From Paracoccaceae bacterium (GTDB taxonomy: Bacteria > Pseudomonadota > Alphaproteobacteria > Rhodobacterales > Rhodobacteraceae): a stretch of 40,361 nucleotides of DNA. Location of the stretch: positions 1 to 40,361 of the forward strand of contig PAQV01000047.1 of assembly GCA_002709405.1 (NCBI GenBank), written 5' to 3'. Positions 15,682 to 23,634 of the stretch are shown here, piece after piece. The notes beneath the pieces are model-generated. The model was given only the letters and a program-made list of their open reading frames with translations. It made no database searches and was not told where the DNA came from. Position 1 is the first letter of the stretch. Each line of letters starts with the position of its first letter. The position numbers were made by a program, and so were the translations under genes.

Positions 15682-16923
15682 TTATTGCCGCACAAGATCG
15701 CGCCGCGCCGTGTCGGCCACGTCCCAGGCCTGCAGCCCCGCCCGGATCGCCTCGGCCATGCGCCCGCGCCATTCCGCGTCCTGCAGGTTCTCCAGGTCGC
15801 GCGGGCTGGACAGGAAGCCGATCTCGATCAGGACCGACGGAATATCGGCCGCTTTCAGCACCGAAAACCCCGCAAGCCGCAGCGGCCGGCGATTCATCGG
15901 CCCACCGGTCTGGGTGATCTGGTTGACGATCTCGCGGGCCAGCGCCCGGGTGCGCGGGCGGGTTTCCTGCCGGGCCAGGTCCAGCAGGATGTCGGTCACC
16001 TCGTCATCGGCATCGCTCAGGTCGACGCCCGACAGGATCTCGTCGCGCTCGTGGCGCTGCGCCAACAGGGCCGAGGCCTTGTCCGACGCCTCTTCGTCCA
16101 GCACGTAGACCGTCGCCCCGTGGGCCAACCCCTCGGCCAGGGAATCGGCGTGCAACGAAATGAACACATCCGCCTGCACCTCGTGGGCCAGGGCCACCCG
16201 GCGTTCCAGCGACACGAAGTAATCGTCGTCGCGCGTCAGAACGACCTCGAAGCCGCCCGCCCGCAGCAGGCTTTCGCGGATCTCGCGGGCGAAGGTCAGC
16301 ATCAGGTCCTTTTCGGCCAGCTCCCCCTGTTCGGCGCCCGGATCGATGCCCCCGTGGCCGGGGTCCACCACAACCAGCATCGGGGCATCGGGCCCGCGAT
16401 CGGCGCGCGGAGTGATCTCGGTCGCCGGCGGCAGGTCCCAGCGCGGATCCTGCGGAGCGCCCGCCGTCGCATTGAAGAACTCGGCGCTGGTGGGCAGCAA
16501 TTGCAGGTCCAGCACCGCCCGCCCGGTGGTGTCCGACACGGCCAGCCCGGCGCTGCGCACCTCCAGCGGTTCGGCCAGCCCCAGCACCATGCGCGTCAGC
16601 CCGGGCCGGTAGGTGCCCACCCGGACGGTGCTCACCCGGTCCGAGGCCACCAGCGCCTCCGCGTCCAGTCCCGACCAGTCGATTTCGCGGAAATCCAGCA
16701 CCAGCCGGCGCGGGTTGTCCAGGGTGAACAGGCGCCAGGGCACCCCCTGGCTCAGGTCCAGCACGATCTCCATCCGCCCCTTGGGCAGATCGGCGATGCG
16801 GCTGGCCGCGGGATCGACCCGCGCCAGGCCCGAAAAGTCACCCGATACCTCCTGCGCCAGGGTCATCGCCCCGGCACCGGCCCATAGCCCAATCGCCGCC
16901 ACCGCGGCCCAGATCCTGCGCAT
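15682..16923 (-). CDS. N-acetylmuramoyl-L-alanine amidase (AmiC type, AMIN + amidase_3)
   Basis: A 413-residue exported enzyme. A signal peptide covers about 1-24 (RRIWAAVAAIGLWAGAGAMTLAQ). Residues 40-140 look like an AMIN domain that targets the septal wall. The catalytic domain from 180 carries the zinc ligands H190 in DPGHGG, E204 in LAEKDL, H258 in SLHADS, and the catalytic E367 in VLIEIGF. It cleaves the amide between MurNAc and the stem peptide, mainly during cell separation. The pairing with mrcA downstream is typical of the Rhodobacterales. A G-quadruplex-loop hairpin lies 35 bases upstream, between this gene and the aminotransferase, so amiC probably has its own promoter. Confidence 0.93.
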   Translation of the reverse strand: MRRIWAAVAAIGLWAGAGAMTLAQEVSGDFSGLARVDPAASRIADLPKGRMEIVLDLSQGVPWRLFTLDNPRRLVLDFREIDWSGLDAEALVASDRVSTVRVGTYRPGLTRMVLGLAEPLEVRSAGLAVSDTTGRAVLDLQLLPTSAEFFNATAGAPQDPRWDLPPATEITPRADRGPDAPMLVVVDPGHGGIDPGAEQGELAEKDLMLTFAREIRESLLRAGGFEVVLTRDDDYFVSLERRVALAHEVQADVFISLHADSLAEGLAHGATVYVLDEEASDKASALLAQRHERDEILSGVDLSDADDEVTDILLDLARQETRPRTRALAREIVNQITQTGGPMNRRPLRLAGFSVLKAADIPSVLIEIGFLSSPRDLENLQDAEWRGRMAEAIRAGLQAWDVADTARRDLVRQ

Positions 16924-16957
16924 CTCTGCCTGCCTGTTCCTGCCCTCTTCGCCCGCC

Positions 16958-17022
16958 GCGCCGCGAGGTCGTCTCCGGACGCGGGTGGGCGGGTGGGGCG
17001 TTCGGAGGCGACCTCGCGGCGC
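16958..17022 (-). terminator. 25-bp hairpin with a G-quadruplex loop behind the aminotransferase
   Basis: The arms 16958-16982 and 16998-17022 match at 23 of 25 positions; both differences become G-U pairs in RNA. The loop 16983-16997 is exactly GGGTGGGCGGGTGGG on the plus strand. The structure starts 8 bases after the stop codon of the aminotransferase at 17031. As at 9396-9470, the transcript carries the C-rich form and the template strand the G-runs. It probably ends the aminotransferase transcript before amiC. Confidence 0.8.
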
Positions 17023-17030
17023 CCCCGGTC

Positions 17031-18194
17031 TCAGGCCCTTCTAGCGTAACTCCGCCCGTCTATGAAACCCTTCAGACGCCGCAAACCCTCTTCCATGTCC
17101 TCGGTCGCGCCCGCATAGGAAAACCGCAGCGTCGTCGCCCCGCGCACGGGGTCGAAATCCAGCCCCGGCGTCACCGCCACCCCGGCCTCGTGCAGGATCT
17201 CGGACGCCAGCGCCCGGCTGTCCGTCGTCAGGTCCGCCACGTCGGCATAAACGTAAAACGCCCCGTCCGGCGGCGCGATCTTCGGAAAGCCGGCCCCCGG
17301 CAGGCCCTCCATCAGAAGCTTGCGGTTCGCAGTGTAGATGTCGACATTGCCCTGCAACTCGTCATCGCAACTCATCGAGGCCAGCGCCGCCAGCTGCGAC
17401 ACGTGCGGCGGGCAGATGAACAGGTTCTGCGCCAGCCGCTCGACCACCCGCACCTGGTCCTCGGGCACCACCATCCAGCCGATCCGCCAGCCCGTCATCG
17501 AGAAATACTTGGAAAACGAGTTGATTACGTAGACATCGTCCGACACTTCCAGCGCACAGACGGCCTTTTTCTCGTATTCCAGCCCGTGGTAGATCTCGTC
17601 GCTGATGAACGAAATCCCCTCGCCCTGCGCCCCGTGGATCAGCTTGGCCAGCGCCGGCTTGTCCAGCATCGTGCCCGTCGGATTGCCCGGAGACGCCACC
17701 ATCAGCCCGGCCAGGTCCTTGCCCGCGAAATCCTCCACCACCGGCTGAAACCGGTTCTCGGGCCGGGTCACCAGGTCCACCGGCTCCATGCCCAGGGCCG
17801 TCAGGATCTGCCGGTAGGACGGATAGCCCGGCGCCCCGATCCCCACCCGGTCGCCACTGTCGAACAGCGCATTGAACGCCAGGATGAACCCGCCGGTGGA
17901 CCCGTTGGTCACCACCACCCGCTCGGGGTTCAGGTCGATGTCGTACCATTTGCCATAAAGGTCCGCGATTTTCTCGCGCAGCTCGGGCAACCCCAAAGCC
18001 ACCGTGTAGCCCATCGGATCATCCGAGCCCAACGCCTCGCGCACCGCCCGGACCGCGCCCACCGGCGCCCCGGTCGACGGCTGGCCGACCTCCATGTGGA
18101 CGATGTGGCGCCCCTCTTCCTCCAGTTGGCGGGCAGCTTCCATCACGTCCATCACAATGAAGGGATCGACATTGGACCGGCTTGAGTTTCGCAT
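17031..18194 (-). CDS. Pyridoxal-phosphate class I/II aminotransferase
   Basis: A 387-residue fold-type I enzyme. PLP-binding residues can be seen: NGSTGG near 97-102, the ASPGNPTG loop, ISDEIYHGL, and the Schiff-base lysine K229 in NSFSKYFSMTGWRIGW. The C-terminal arginine for the substrate carboxylate is in TLRFSYA. It should transfer an amino group from an L-amino acid to a 2-oxoacid; the exact substrates are unclear, with aspartate- or alanine-type specificity most likely. The ATG at 18194 is chosen because GGGAG lies 6 bases upstream. This puts its start just 22 bases from the start of the divergent M48 protease. A long hairpin follows the stop. Confidence 0.9.
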   Translation of the reverse strand: MRNSSRSNVDPFIVMDVMEAARQLEEEGRHIVHMEVGQPSTGAPVGAVRAVREALGSDDPMGYTVALGLPELREKIADLYGKWYDIDLNPERVVVTNGSTGGFILAFNALFDSGDRVGIGAPGYPSYRQILTALGMEPVDLVTRPENRFQPVVEDFAGKDLAGLMVASPGNPTGTMLDKPALAKLIHGAQGEGISFISDEIYHGLEYEKKAVCALEVSDDVYVINSFSKYFSMTGWRIGWMVVPEDQVRVVERLAQNLFICPPHVSQLAALASMSCDDELQGNVDIYTANRKLLMEGLPGAGFPKIAPPDGAFYVYADVADLTTDSRALASEILHEAGVAVTPGLDFDPVRGATTLRFSYAGATEDMEEGLRRLKGFIDGRSYARRA

Positions 18195-18216
18195 AAGGCT
18201 CTCCCATGGTGCGGTC

Positions 18217-19569
18217 ATGGGTTTTCAGCGCGTTGTCCGGGCCAGGTCAATCCCGGCCACCTGCCTATCCGTCCTATTGACCTGCTGGTTGGCCCTGCCT
18301 GCCGCAGCAATAGGCTTATTGCGCGATCCCGACATAGAAATGTCGCTAACGAGGTTGTCCGCCCCGATTCTGCAGGCCGCCGGGCTGAACCCGAATCGCG
18401 TGCGCGTGCTGATCGTCGACGACAGCTCACTCAATGCCTTCGTCGTCGACAACCAGACGATCTTCATCCACTACGGGCTGATCAACCGCGTCGACAGTGC
18501 GCGCGCCCTGCAGGCCGTCATCGCCCACGAGGCCGCGCATATCTCCAACGGGCACATCGCCCGGCGCATGGCCAACCTGAAATCGGCCCGCACCACCGCC
18601 GGCCTGGGCATCGCCCTGGCCGTGGCCGCCGCCGCCGCCGGCGCGGGCGGAGACGCCGCCGCGGGCCTCGCCTTCGGCACCTCGTCCTCGGCCATGCGCG
18701 CCTTTCTCGCCCATACCCGGGCCGAGGAAGCCTCGGCCGACCAATCCGCCGGGCGCTACCTGCGCTCGGCCGGGGTGAACCCCGAAGGCCTTGTCGAGCT
18801 GCACGAGATCTTTCGCGGCCAGGAGGTGCTCAGCCAGGGGCGGCAGGATCCCTACATGCGCACCCACCCGCTGACCAGCGACCGGATCCGCGCCGCCAAG
18901 GCCTATGTCTCGGCCTATGGAAACGGCGCCCTGCCCTCGGCCTCGGACGCCTATTGGTACGCCCGGATGCGCGGGAAGCTCTCGGCCTTCACCCGCTCGC
19001 CCTCATGGACCCTGCGCCGGGCCGCGTCCGAGCCTTATGCCGATGTCCGCCATATGCGCGAGGCGATTGCCCATCACCTCAACTCCAACCTGCCGGCGGC
19101 CGTAGCGGCCATCGACCGGGCCCTGGCTGCGCGCCCGAAGGACCCTTACTACTATGACCTGAAAGGCCAAATCCTGCTGGAAGGCCGCCAGACAGGCGCC
19201 GCCGTGGCGGCCTATGCCCTGGCCGCGCAAGGGGCCCCGTCCGAACCCTTGATCCTGGGGGCCTATGGCCGGGCCCTGCTGGCCAACGGCCAACCCAAGG
19301 CCGCCCTGAAACAGCTGGAGGCCGCCCGGGCCCGGGATTTCCGCGATGCGCGCATCCTGCGCGACCTCGGCCAGGCCTATGCCCAGACCGGTCAGCCCGG
19401 CATGGCCTCGCTGTCGGTGGCCGAACGCTATGCCCTGCAGGGGCGGCTGAAGGATGCCGGCTATCACGCTCAACGCGCCTCGGGGCTGCTGCCCCGCGGC
19501 TCCCCCGCATGGCAACGGGCCGAGGACATCCTCGCCGCCGCCGAACGTTATAACAAACGGAGTAACTGA
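18217..19569 (+). CDS. M48-family metalloprotease with TPR repeats (BepA/YfgC type)
   Basis: A 450-residue exported protein. Residues 1-32 form a signal peptide (IPATCLSVLLTCWLALPAAA). The zinc site is H104-E-A-A-H108, with a third ligand probably E170 in RAEEASADQ. An alanine/glycine-rich stretch lies at about 130-150. Residues 260-450 consist of tetratricopeptide-like helices (AVAAIDRALAARPKDPYYYD, AAVAAYALAAQGAPSEPL and so on). BepA-like proteins act in the periplasm on outer-membrane protein assembly. The stop overlaps the start of the dsbA-like gene as TGATG, so the two are coupled. Its promoter must lie within the divergent aminotransferase gene. Confidence 0.92.
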   Translation: MGFQRVVRARSIPATCLSVLLTCWLALPAAAIGLLRDPDIEMSLTRLSAPILQAAGLNPNRVRVLIVDDSSLNAFVVDNQTIFIHYGLINRVDSARALQAVIAHEAAHISNGHIARRMANLKSARTTAGLGIALAVAAAAAGAGGDAAAGLAFGTSSSAMRAFLAHTRAEEASADQSAGRYLRSAGVNPEGLVELHEIFRGQEVLSQGRQDPYMRTHPLTSDRIRAAKAYVSAYGNGALPSASDAYWYARMRGKLSAFTRSPSWTLRRAASEPYADVRHMREAIAHHLNSNLPAAVAAIDRALAARPKDPYYYDLKGQILLEGRQTGAAVAAYALAAQGAPSEPLILGAYGRALLANGQPKAALKQLEAARARDFRDARILRDLGQAYAQTGQPGMASLSVAERYALQGRLKDAGYHAQRASGLLPRGSPAWQRAEDILAAAERYNKRSN

Positions 19570-20324
19570 TGATCCGCCCCACGGCTTTCCTGGCCCCCCT
19601 TGGCTTTGCGGCTGCGCTGGCCGCCACGCCCACCCTGGCCTTTGACATCAACGCCATGAGCGAGTCTGAAAAGGCCGCCTTCGGCGAAGCGGTCCGGGCC
19701 TACCTGCTGGACAACCCCGAGGCCATTGTCGACGCCATCAACGTGCTTGAAGAGCGTCAGGCCCAGGCCCAGGCCCAAGCCGATTTCGACCTGGTCGACC
19801 AATATGCCGACGCGCTGTTCGACGACGGGTTTTCCTATGTCGGAGGCAACCCGGACGGGGACATCACCCTGGTCGAGTTCCTCGATTACCGCTGCGGCTA
19901 TTGCCGGCGCGCGCATCCCGAGGTCGCCGAACTGCTGGCCGAGGACGGCAATATCCGGGTGATCATCAAGGAGTTCCCGATCCTGGGAGAGGCCTCGCTG
20001 ATCTCGTCGCGCTTCGCCATCGCGGTCAAGCACGTGGCCGGAGACGAGGCCTACAAGCAGGCCCACGACGTGCTGATGGAGTTTTCGGGCGATCCGACGG
20101 ACGTGGCCCTGCGGCGCATTGCCGAAGGCCTGGGGCTGGAGCCGGACCCGATCCTGGAGGCGATGGACAGCGACGCGGTGACCCAGGAAATCGCGACGAC
20201 GCGGTCGCTGGCGCAGGCGCTGCAGATCAACGGCACGCCGACCTTCGTGCTGCACGACGAGCTTCTGCGCGGCTTCGTGCCGGCCGACCAGATGGCGGTC
20301 ATGGTCGCCGACAAGCGCGGTTGA
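19569..20324 (+). CDS. DsbA-family thiol:disulfide oxidoreductase
   Basis: A 251-residue periplasmic protein. Residues 1-24 are a signal peptide. The N-terminal helical segment (SESEKAAFGEAVRAYLLDNP) resembles the oligomerisation arm of ScsC/Com1-like DsbA proteins. The thioredoxin-like domain from about 95 has the active site C109-G-Y-C112 after VEFLDYR, and a cis-proline region INGTPTFVL. It either introduces or isomerises disulfide bonds; the arm favours an isomerase-like or copper-response role, but this is inference. It starts inside the stop of the M48 protease gene with CGGAG as ribosome site. A REP-type hairpin lies 9 bases after its stop. Confidence 0.92.
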   Translation: MIRPTAFLAPLGFAAALAATPTLAFDINAMSESEKAAFGEAVRAYLLDNPEAIVDAINVLEERQAQAQAQADFDLVDQYADALFDDGFSYVGGNPDGDITLVEFLDYRCGYCRRAHPEVAELLAEDGNIRVIIKEFPILGEASLISSRFAIAVKHVAGDEAYKQAHDVLMEFSGDPTDVALRRIAEGLGLEPDPILEAMDSDAVTQEIATTRSLAQALQINGTPTFVLHDELLRGFVPADQMAVMVADKRG

Positions 20325-20333
20325 TCTTGTGAT

Positions 20334-20362
20334 GTAAGATGGGTGCTCAGCACCCATCCTAC
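20334..20362. repeat. REP-like palindrome, left flank of the RAYT
   Basis: A 29-base palindrome: GTAAGATGGGTGCT and AGCACCCATCCTAC pair at 13 of 14 positions around a single central C. A related copy lies at 20997-21025 on the other side of the transposase gene. It also sits directly behind the dsbA-like gene and may serve as its transcript end. Confidence 0.85.
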
Positions 20363-20374
20363 GCCCTGCACTGG

Positions 20375-20932
20375 TCATCGCGGCGACCCAAGACTTTGCC
20401 CGGCCTGGCCGGTGCCGGGAATGCCGGGAGAAAACCAGGGGCGCACACCATCGGGTGCGGCGCCCTCCCGCGTGTCCCGGTGGATCGACGAGAACGCCCA
20501 GTCCTGAGGCCTCCGCGCTAAGCCATGGCGCACCGGATCCGTCCAGCATCGCTGTCGATGCAGATCAAGGTCCGCCCGGTCCCGGATGGCATGTTCCCAG
20601 AACCGTCGTTGCCACAACCCGCATTCCCTTTTCGCGGCCTGCGACGCGCCCTTTGGCGCACGCCGCCCGACCGCCCGCGTGAACCGCGTCTTGATCAGTC
20701 GCCAGCGATTGGAAAAGTCGTCGTCGCCCTCGGGCAAGGTCCAGACCGCATGCAGGTGATCGGGCAGGATCACGATCGCATCGGTGCGAAATGGCCGCTC
20801 CAGCAAGGTTACCGCATAGGCCGAGCGCAAGTGGCCGATATGGTCGACAAGCTCGCTGCCACCGCGGCGGGCCAGTCGAACAGTGAAGAAATAGGTGCCT
20901 CCGGGGATGCGAAGGCGTCGATAGGCTGTCAT
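20375..20932 (-). CDS. REP-associated tyrosine transposase (RAYT), catalytic Tyr apparently lost
   Basis: A 185-residue protein of the Y1 (IS200-like) transposase superfamily, TnpA-REP branch. It opens MTAYRRLRIPGGTYFFTV and has the HuH metal motif D58-HLH61 in PDHLHAVWTLP and the family signature GLWQRRFWEHAIRD. In relatives a catalytic tyrosine sits in the segment H-x-x-Y-x-x-x-N-P-V-K-H-G. Here the matching segment reads LHRQRCWTDPVRHGL, with Arg128 (codon CGA) where Tyr is expected. The enzyme may be inactive, or another residue may act. The ATG at 20932 is chosen because homology begins there; a longer frame upstream only translates the REP. It is flanked by REP palindromes, a complete REPtron-like layout. 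Confidence 0.88.
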   Translation of the reverse strand: MTAYRRLRIPGGTYFFTVRLARRGGSELVDHIGHLRSAYAVTLLERPFRTDAIVILPDHLHAVWTLPEGDDDFSNRWRLIKTRFTRAVGRRAPKGASQAAKRECGLWQRRFWEHAIRDRADLDLHRQRCWTDPVRHGLARRPQDWAFSSIHRDTREGAAPDGVRPWFSPGIPGTGQAGQSLGSPR

Positions 20933-20996
20933 GCGCCCAACCTGGGGCGAAGCTGTAAAAATCAGGTTCACGGCCCCCGATTTTTTCGCCTCGCGC

Positions 20997-21025
20997 GTAG
21001 GATGGGCGTTCCACACCCATCTTCC
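20997..21025. repeat. REP-like palindrome, right flank of the RAYT
   Basis: GTAGGATGGGCGT pairs imperfectly with ACACCCATCTTCC (10 of 13, more with G-U pairs) around a 3-base loop. The GATGGG/CCCATC core is the same as in the left copy. The two copies bracket the RAYT gene, as expected of a REP/RAYT unit. Confidence 0.75.
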
Positions 21026-21059
21026 CAAATCCTAACGCCTGGTTAAAACGCCGCTGCAA

Positions 21060-21104
21060 CCCCTTGATTTATAAGGGGCAGGCACATGTCCCACGCGTGG
21101 GACA
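21060..21104 (-). terminator. Double hairpin downstream of ispG
   Basis: Directly behind the ispG stop codon lies a perfect 18-base palindrome, TGTCCCACGCGTGGGACA (21087-21104). A second hairpin follows, CCCCTT/AAGGGG around a 7-base AT loop (21060-21078). There is no long T-tract. The pair probably ends the ispG transcript and separates it from the REP/RAYT unit. Confidence 0.6.
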
Positions 21105-21115
21105 GGCCGCCTGGC

Positions 21116-22237
21116 CTACTCTGCCGCTTCCTGCGCGGCATCCAGTTCGGCCGCCTTTTTCTCGACCTCTTCCACGATGTGGTCGATCATCCGATCGTTC
21201 CCCATCTTGTGGCTGGCCTTGCCCGCCAGGTACACCATCCCGGCCCCGGCCCCGCCCCCGGTAAAGCCCACATCGGTCATCAGGGCCTCTCCCGGGCCGT
21301 TCACGACGCAGCCAATGATCGACAGGCTCATCGGCGTCTTGATGTGCTCCAGCCGCTTCTCCAGGGCCTCCACCGTCTTGATCACGTCGAACCCCTGGCG
21401 CGCGCAGGACGGGCAGGAAATGATGTTGACCCCCCGGTGCCGCAGACCCAACGACTTCAGGATCTCGTAACCCACCTTGACCTCTTCGACCGGATCGGCC
21501 GACAGCGACACCCGCAGCGTATCTCCGATGCCCATCCACAGCAGGTTACCCAGCCCGATCGCCGACTTGATCGTCCCGCTCGTCAACCCGCCAGCCTCGG
21601 TGATGCCCAGATGGATCGGCTTGTCCGTCGCCTCGGCAATGCCCTGGTAGGCCGCCGCCGACAGGAACACGTCCGACGCTTTCACCGAGATCTTAAACTC
21701 GTGGAAATCGTTGTCCTCAAGGATCCGGATATGCTCAAGACCCGATTCGACCATCGCCTCCGGACAAGGCTCGCCGTATTTCTCCAGAAGATGCCGCTCC
21801 AGGGAGCCCGCGTTCACCCCGATCCGCATCGAACAGCCGTGATCCCGCGCCGCGGCGATCACCTCGCGCACACGCTTTTCGTCGCCGATATTGCCCGGAT
21901 TGATCCGCAGACAAGCCGCCCCGGCCTCGGCCGATTCAATGCCCCGCCGGTAGTGGAAATGGATGTCGGCCACGATCGGAACGGGACTTTCCCGCACGAT
22001 CTCTTTCAGGGCCTTCGACGACGCTTCGTCCGGGACCGACACCCGGACAATATCCGCCCCGGCCTCGGCCGCGGCCTGAACCTGTGCCACGGTCGCCGCG
22101 ACATCCGTCGTGGGCGTGTTGGTCATCGTCTGGACCGAGATCGGCGCATCGCCCCCGACGGGCACGGAACCGACCATGATCTGGCGAGATTTGCGGCGGT
22201 AGATGTTGCGCCACGGGCGGACGTGGTTCAGCGACAT
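21116..22237 (-). CDS. ispG: 4-hydroxy-3-methylbut-2-en-1-yl diphosphate synthase
   Basis: A 373-residue enzyme of the MEP (non-mevalonate) isoprenoid pathway. It converts MEcPP to HMBPP using a [4Fe-4S] cluster. It starts with the conserved [30 protein letters not shown] region (TIM-barrel N-terminus) and has VNAGSLE and LGITEAG. The cluster cysteines are in [12 protein letters not shown] and [11 protein letters not shown]. Length and motifs fit bacterial IspG throughout. It follows rodZ on the same strand by 63 bases, a pairing common in alphaproteobacteria, so both are probably one operon. Confidence 0.97.
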   Translation of the reverse strand: MSLNHVRPWRNIYRRKSRQIMVGSVPVGGDAPISVQTMTNTPTTDVAATVAQVQAAAEAGADIVRVSVPDEASSKALKEIVRESPVPIVADIHFHYRRGIESAEAGAACLRINPGNIGDEKRVREVIAAARDHGCSMRIGVNAGSLERHLLEKYGEPCPEAMVESGLEHIRILEDNDFHEFKISVKASDVFLSAAAYQGIAEATDKPIHLGITEAGGLTSGTIKSAIGLGNLLWMGIGDTLRVSLSADPVEEVKVGYEILKSLGLRHRGVNIISCPSCARQGFDVIKTVEALEKRLEHIKTPMSLSIIGCVVNGPGEALMTDVGFTGGGAGAGMVYLAGKASHKMGNDRMIDHIVEEVEKKAAELDAAQEAAE

Positions 22238-22300
22238 GGGCGCCTCCTCGTTGTTCGTACCCGCTAGATAGGCCCCATGGGACCGGCTGGCAATGCGCCC

Positions 22301-23539
22301 TTATTCGACGGGGACAATCCCTTGCGCCTCGGCCACCACACGGGCCAGGTCGCGGTCGTCATCCAGGTCGGCCAGGGCGAACCGTTCAGACACGGCCGAG
22401 ATCGACAGCGGCACGTTCGACGTCACCGTACCGCTGGGCCCGACCGGGCCATAATGCTGACCGTTCATCGAAAAATAGACCGCCCCGGATTCGCCGGCCC
22501 GCAAGGTCGGCGGCTCTTCGGTCGCGGGCACTTCGTAGGTCGAGCCCGAGTCCATGATCCCCTCGAAGATCACCGAACCGTCGGCGCTGCGCACGCGCAC
22601 CCAGGACGGGCGGACCGCCACCATCACCAGGGTCGGTGCCGCGTCTTCGACGACCTGCGGGGTCACCGGGCCACCGGCCTCTGCGGGCGCGGCAAGCGGC
22701 GCCTCGGCCAGGTCGATCTCGGGCAGGCTGCCCGGCATCAACGTGCCGACCTTGCTGGGATCCAGCGTCGAGATCGGGGCATCGCGCGCCACCAGCACCG
22801 GCAGATCCAGCGCGGCGGGACGATACAACCGGTCCAGAGCCTCGGTCGACGGTTGCGCGGCAGCCGGGTCTTCGGCCTGGCCCAGGGCCGAGGTCGCGGC
22901 GTCCAGCGGGTCCAGGTCAGACAGAACCACCGGCGTCTGTTCAACCGGCGACAATTGCACCTGCTGCACCTGTTTCAGAACCATCCAGCCGCCGTAGCCG
23001 ATGCCCCCGATCAGCGCCAGCAGGACCAGTGTCGACCCGATGGCCCGCGGCTCGAAATCGGCCCAGAAACTGGTGCCGGACGGCGCGAAGGGCAGTTTGG
23101 GCGACAGGAAGGGATCGTTTTCCACCGGCGCCTTGCGCTTGACGCGCAGCGGCACGGCCGTCTTGCGCACGCTGGACGCTTCGGCCGACATGCCGTGGGC
23201 CACGGAAAACCCGCTTTCCTCGCAGAAGGCGGCGAAACACTTCTCGGGATCCATGTTCAGGTAGCGGGCGTAGGACCGCACGTAACCCGCGATGAAGCCG
23301 GGCGTGTCGAAAGCGGAAGGGTCCGAGTTCTCGATCGCGGCGATGTAGGTGGCCTTGATCCGCAACTCGCGCTGAACATCCAGCAGCGACTTGCCCATGG
23401 TGGCCCGCTCGCCGCGCATGACGTCGCCAAGTTTCAGCTCGAAATCGTCGAAGCTTTTGATCCGGTCGGTGGCATCACCGCCCGGGTGCCCGGTATTACT
23501 GCGTGGATCACGCCGCCCGATCATTCCACTGTGCCCCAT
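22301..23539 (-). CDS. rodZ: RodZ-like membrane protein (HTH_25 + DUF4115)
   Basis: A 412-residue protein. Residues 30-105 form the helix-turn-helix domain typical of RodZ (ELKLGDVMRGERATMGKSL, then FIAGYVRSYARYLNMDPEK). A single membrane helix lies at about 167-188 (AIGSTLVLLALIGGIGYGGW). The periplasmic part begins with a variable linker and ends in a DUF4115 domain (VAVRPSWVRVRSADGSVIFE). RodZ links MreB to the cell-wall machinery and supports rod shape. The ATG at 23539 is used; a second at 23524 is possible. The N-terminus is longer than usual by about 25 residues. ispG follows. Confidence 0.9.
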   Translation of the reverse strand: MGHSGMIGRRDPRSNTGHPGGDATDRIKSFDDFELKLGDVMRGERATMGKSLLDVQRELRIKATYIAAIENSDPSAFDTPGFIAGYVRSYARYLNMDPEKCFAAFCEESGFSVAHGMSAEASSVRKTAVPLRVKRKAPVENDPFLSPKLPFAPSGTSFWADFEPRAIGSTLVLLALIGGIGYGGWMVLKQVQQVQLSPVEQTPVVLSDLDPLDAATSALGQAEDPAAAQPSTEALDRLYRPAALDLPVLVARDAPISTLDPSKVGTLMPGSLPEIDLAEAPLAAPAEAGGPVTPQVVEDAAPTLVMVAVRPSWVRVRSADGSVIFEGIMDSGSTYEVPATEEPPTLRAGESGAVYFSMNGQHYGPVGPSGTVTSNVPLSISAVSERFALADLDDDRDLARVVAEAQGIVPVE

Positions 23540-23634
23540 GTCCGTTGACGCCTCGAATCACATCCCGATTCGATACCGCCTTATTTTAAAGGGACGTTAA
23601 CACAGGCCATTCTTCCTGCGAAGATCGCGTGGCG

